Assembly: GCA_021404985.1 (NCBI GenBank) | Contig: QWHP01000189.1 | Location: 1 to 6,092 of the forward strand | Direction of reading: 5' to 3' | DNA length: 6,092 nt | From: Actinobacteria bacterium ATB1 | GTDB taxonomy: Bacteria; Actinomycetota; Acidimicrobiia; UBA2766 | Shown here: positions 5,870 to 6,092 of the stretch, piece after piece | Layout: each line of letters opens with the position of its first letter | Numbering within the stretch: position 1 is the first letter of the stretch | Notes under the pieces: model-generated | What the model saw: the letters and a program-made list of their open reading frames with translations, nothing else | The model's database searches: none | Told to the model about the DNA's origin: nothing | Made by a program: the position numbers and the translations under genes

Positions 5870-6092
5870 TCATCTCCCCTTCCAACTCGGCGGCCGCTTC
5901 TCGATGAACGCGAGCGGCCCTTCCCTGAAGTCCTCGGTCCGGGAGAGCTCGGCCATCTCCGCGTAGCCGAGCTTCCAGCGGTCGTCCTCGCACATCTCCC
6001 TGCCCCCGAGGATGATGCGCCGCGACGCCCGCACGGCGAGCGGGGCGTTGTCGCAGATCCGGCCGGCAAGCTCGAGAGCGGCCTCGAGTGCC
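5870..6092 (-). CDS. Enoyl-CoA hydratase/isomerase (crotonase family), C-terminal end, runs off the right edge
   Basis: The last 73 codons of a crotonase-superfamily protein are present. They read ALEAALELAGRICDNAPLAVRASRRII, then a helical stretch with the family's MCEDDRWKLGYAEM and ELSRTEDFREGPLAFIEKRPPSWKGR at the terminus. The aPlAvr helix and the teDfrEGprAFxEKRpPxWkGr tail are the standard C-terminus of bacterial enoyl-CoA hydratases, in which this helical part covers the active site and mediates trimer contacts. The oxyanion-hole and catalytic glutamate regions lie outside the window, so the exact reaction (hydratase, isomerase or other) cannot be told. The TGA at 5872-5870 abuts the GTG of the thiolase-like gene, so the two are very probably one operon and may act on the same acyl-CoA pathway. 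Confidence 0.92.
   Translation of the reverse strand, partial: ALEAALELAGRICDNAPLAVRASRRIILGGREMCEDDRWKLGYAEMAELSRTEDFREGPLAFIEKRPPSWKGR
5874..5883 (-). promoter_or_regulatory. Ribosome binding site for the thiolase-like gene, inside the end of the crotonase gene
   Basis: On the minus strand GGAAGGGGAG ends four bases (ATGA) before the GTG start at 5869. It decides the start: the nearby ATG at 5873-5871 is out of the thiolase frame, and the site lies in the last codons of the upstream gene. TGA of the upstream gene (5872-5870) and GTG (5869-5867) are contiguous, which points to translational coupling. Confidence 0.65.

Noticed and set aside
1..6092. Defence system, CRISPR array, toxin-antitoxin pair, mobile element or RNA gene
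   Set aside because: No direct-repeat arrays, transposase or integrase motifs, tRNA-like or rRNA-like stretches were seen. Almost all the DNA is accounted for by five recognisable genes.

Overview
The window is high-GC DNA (strong G/C third-position bias, long antisense open frames, GTG and TGA signals in use) of actinobacterial character. The best taxonomic hint is the DNA polymerase I, which carries a tyrosine in the O-helix as described for Mycobacterium tuberculosis Pol I. The order of genes is not one I recognise from a particular genus. An acidimicrobial or other non-model actinobacterium, possibly a metagenome contig, is a guess.

Layout. At the left edge is the first 72 codons of a leftward ligD-type NHEJ polymerase-domain gene (1-217). 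A 44-bp divergent spacer holding a perfect 14-bp palindrome separates it from a rightward sugar-porter-family MFS transporter (262-1674). The transporter cannot be read in one frame. It has an in-frame TGA at codon 16, a one-base gain in a G run near 514-516 and a one-base loss in a G run near 1488-1489, after which the original frame is restored. Its end meets the end of polA tail to tail with 3 bp between the stop codons. From 4341 to 1678 on the minus strand lies a complete polA (887 aa). It is preceded, 19 bp upstream on the same strand, by a 502-aa thiolase-like protein (5869-4361). That in turn abuts without a gap the 3' end of a crotonase-family enoyl-CoA hydratase/isomerase gene (5870 to the right edge).

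How the genes relate. The right-hand block (crotonase, thiolase-like protein, polA) is tightly packed on one strand and is probably one transcription unit. The first two genes belong to acyl-CoA metabolism, and polA is a housekeeping repair/replication gene that appears to be carried along. The thiolase-like protein lacks, by eye alignment, all the usual thiolase catalytic Cys/His residues and has an extra C-terminal domain, so a classical thiolase activity should not be assumed. LigD and Pol I are both DNA-repair polymerases but are in separate transcription units.

I found no RNA gene, CRISPR array, insertion sequence or other mobile element, and nothing that I would call a new biological system. 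The most informative oddities are the multiply broken transporter, the palindrome and possible leaderless promoter upstream of ligD, and unusual active-site residues in the thiolase-like protein and Pol I.
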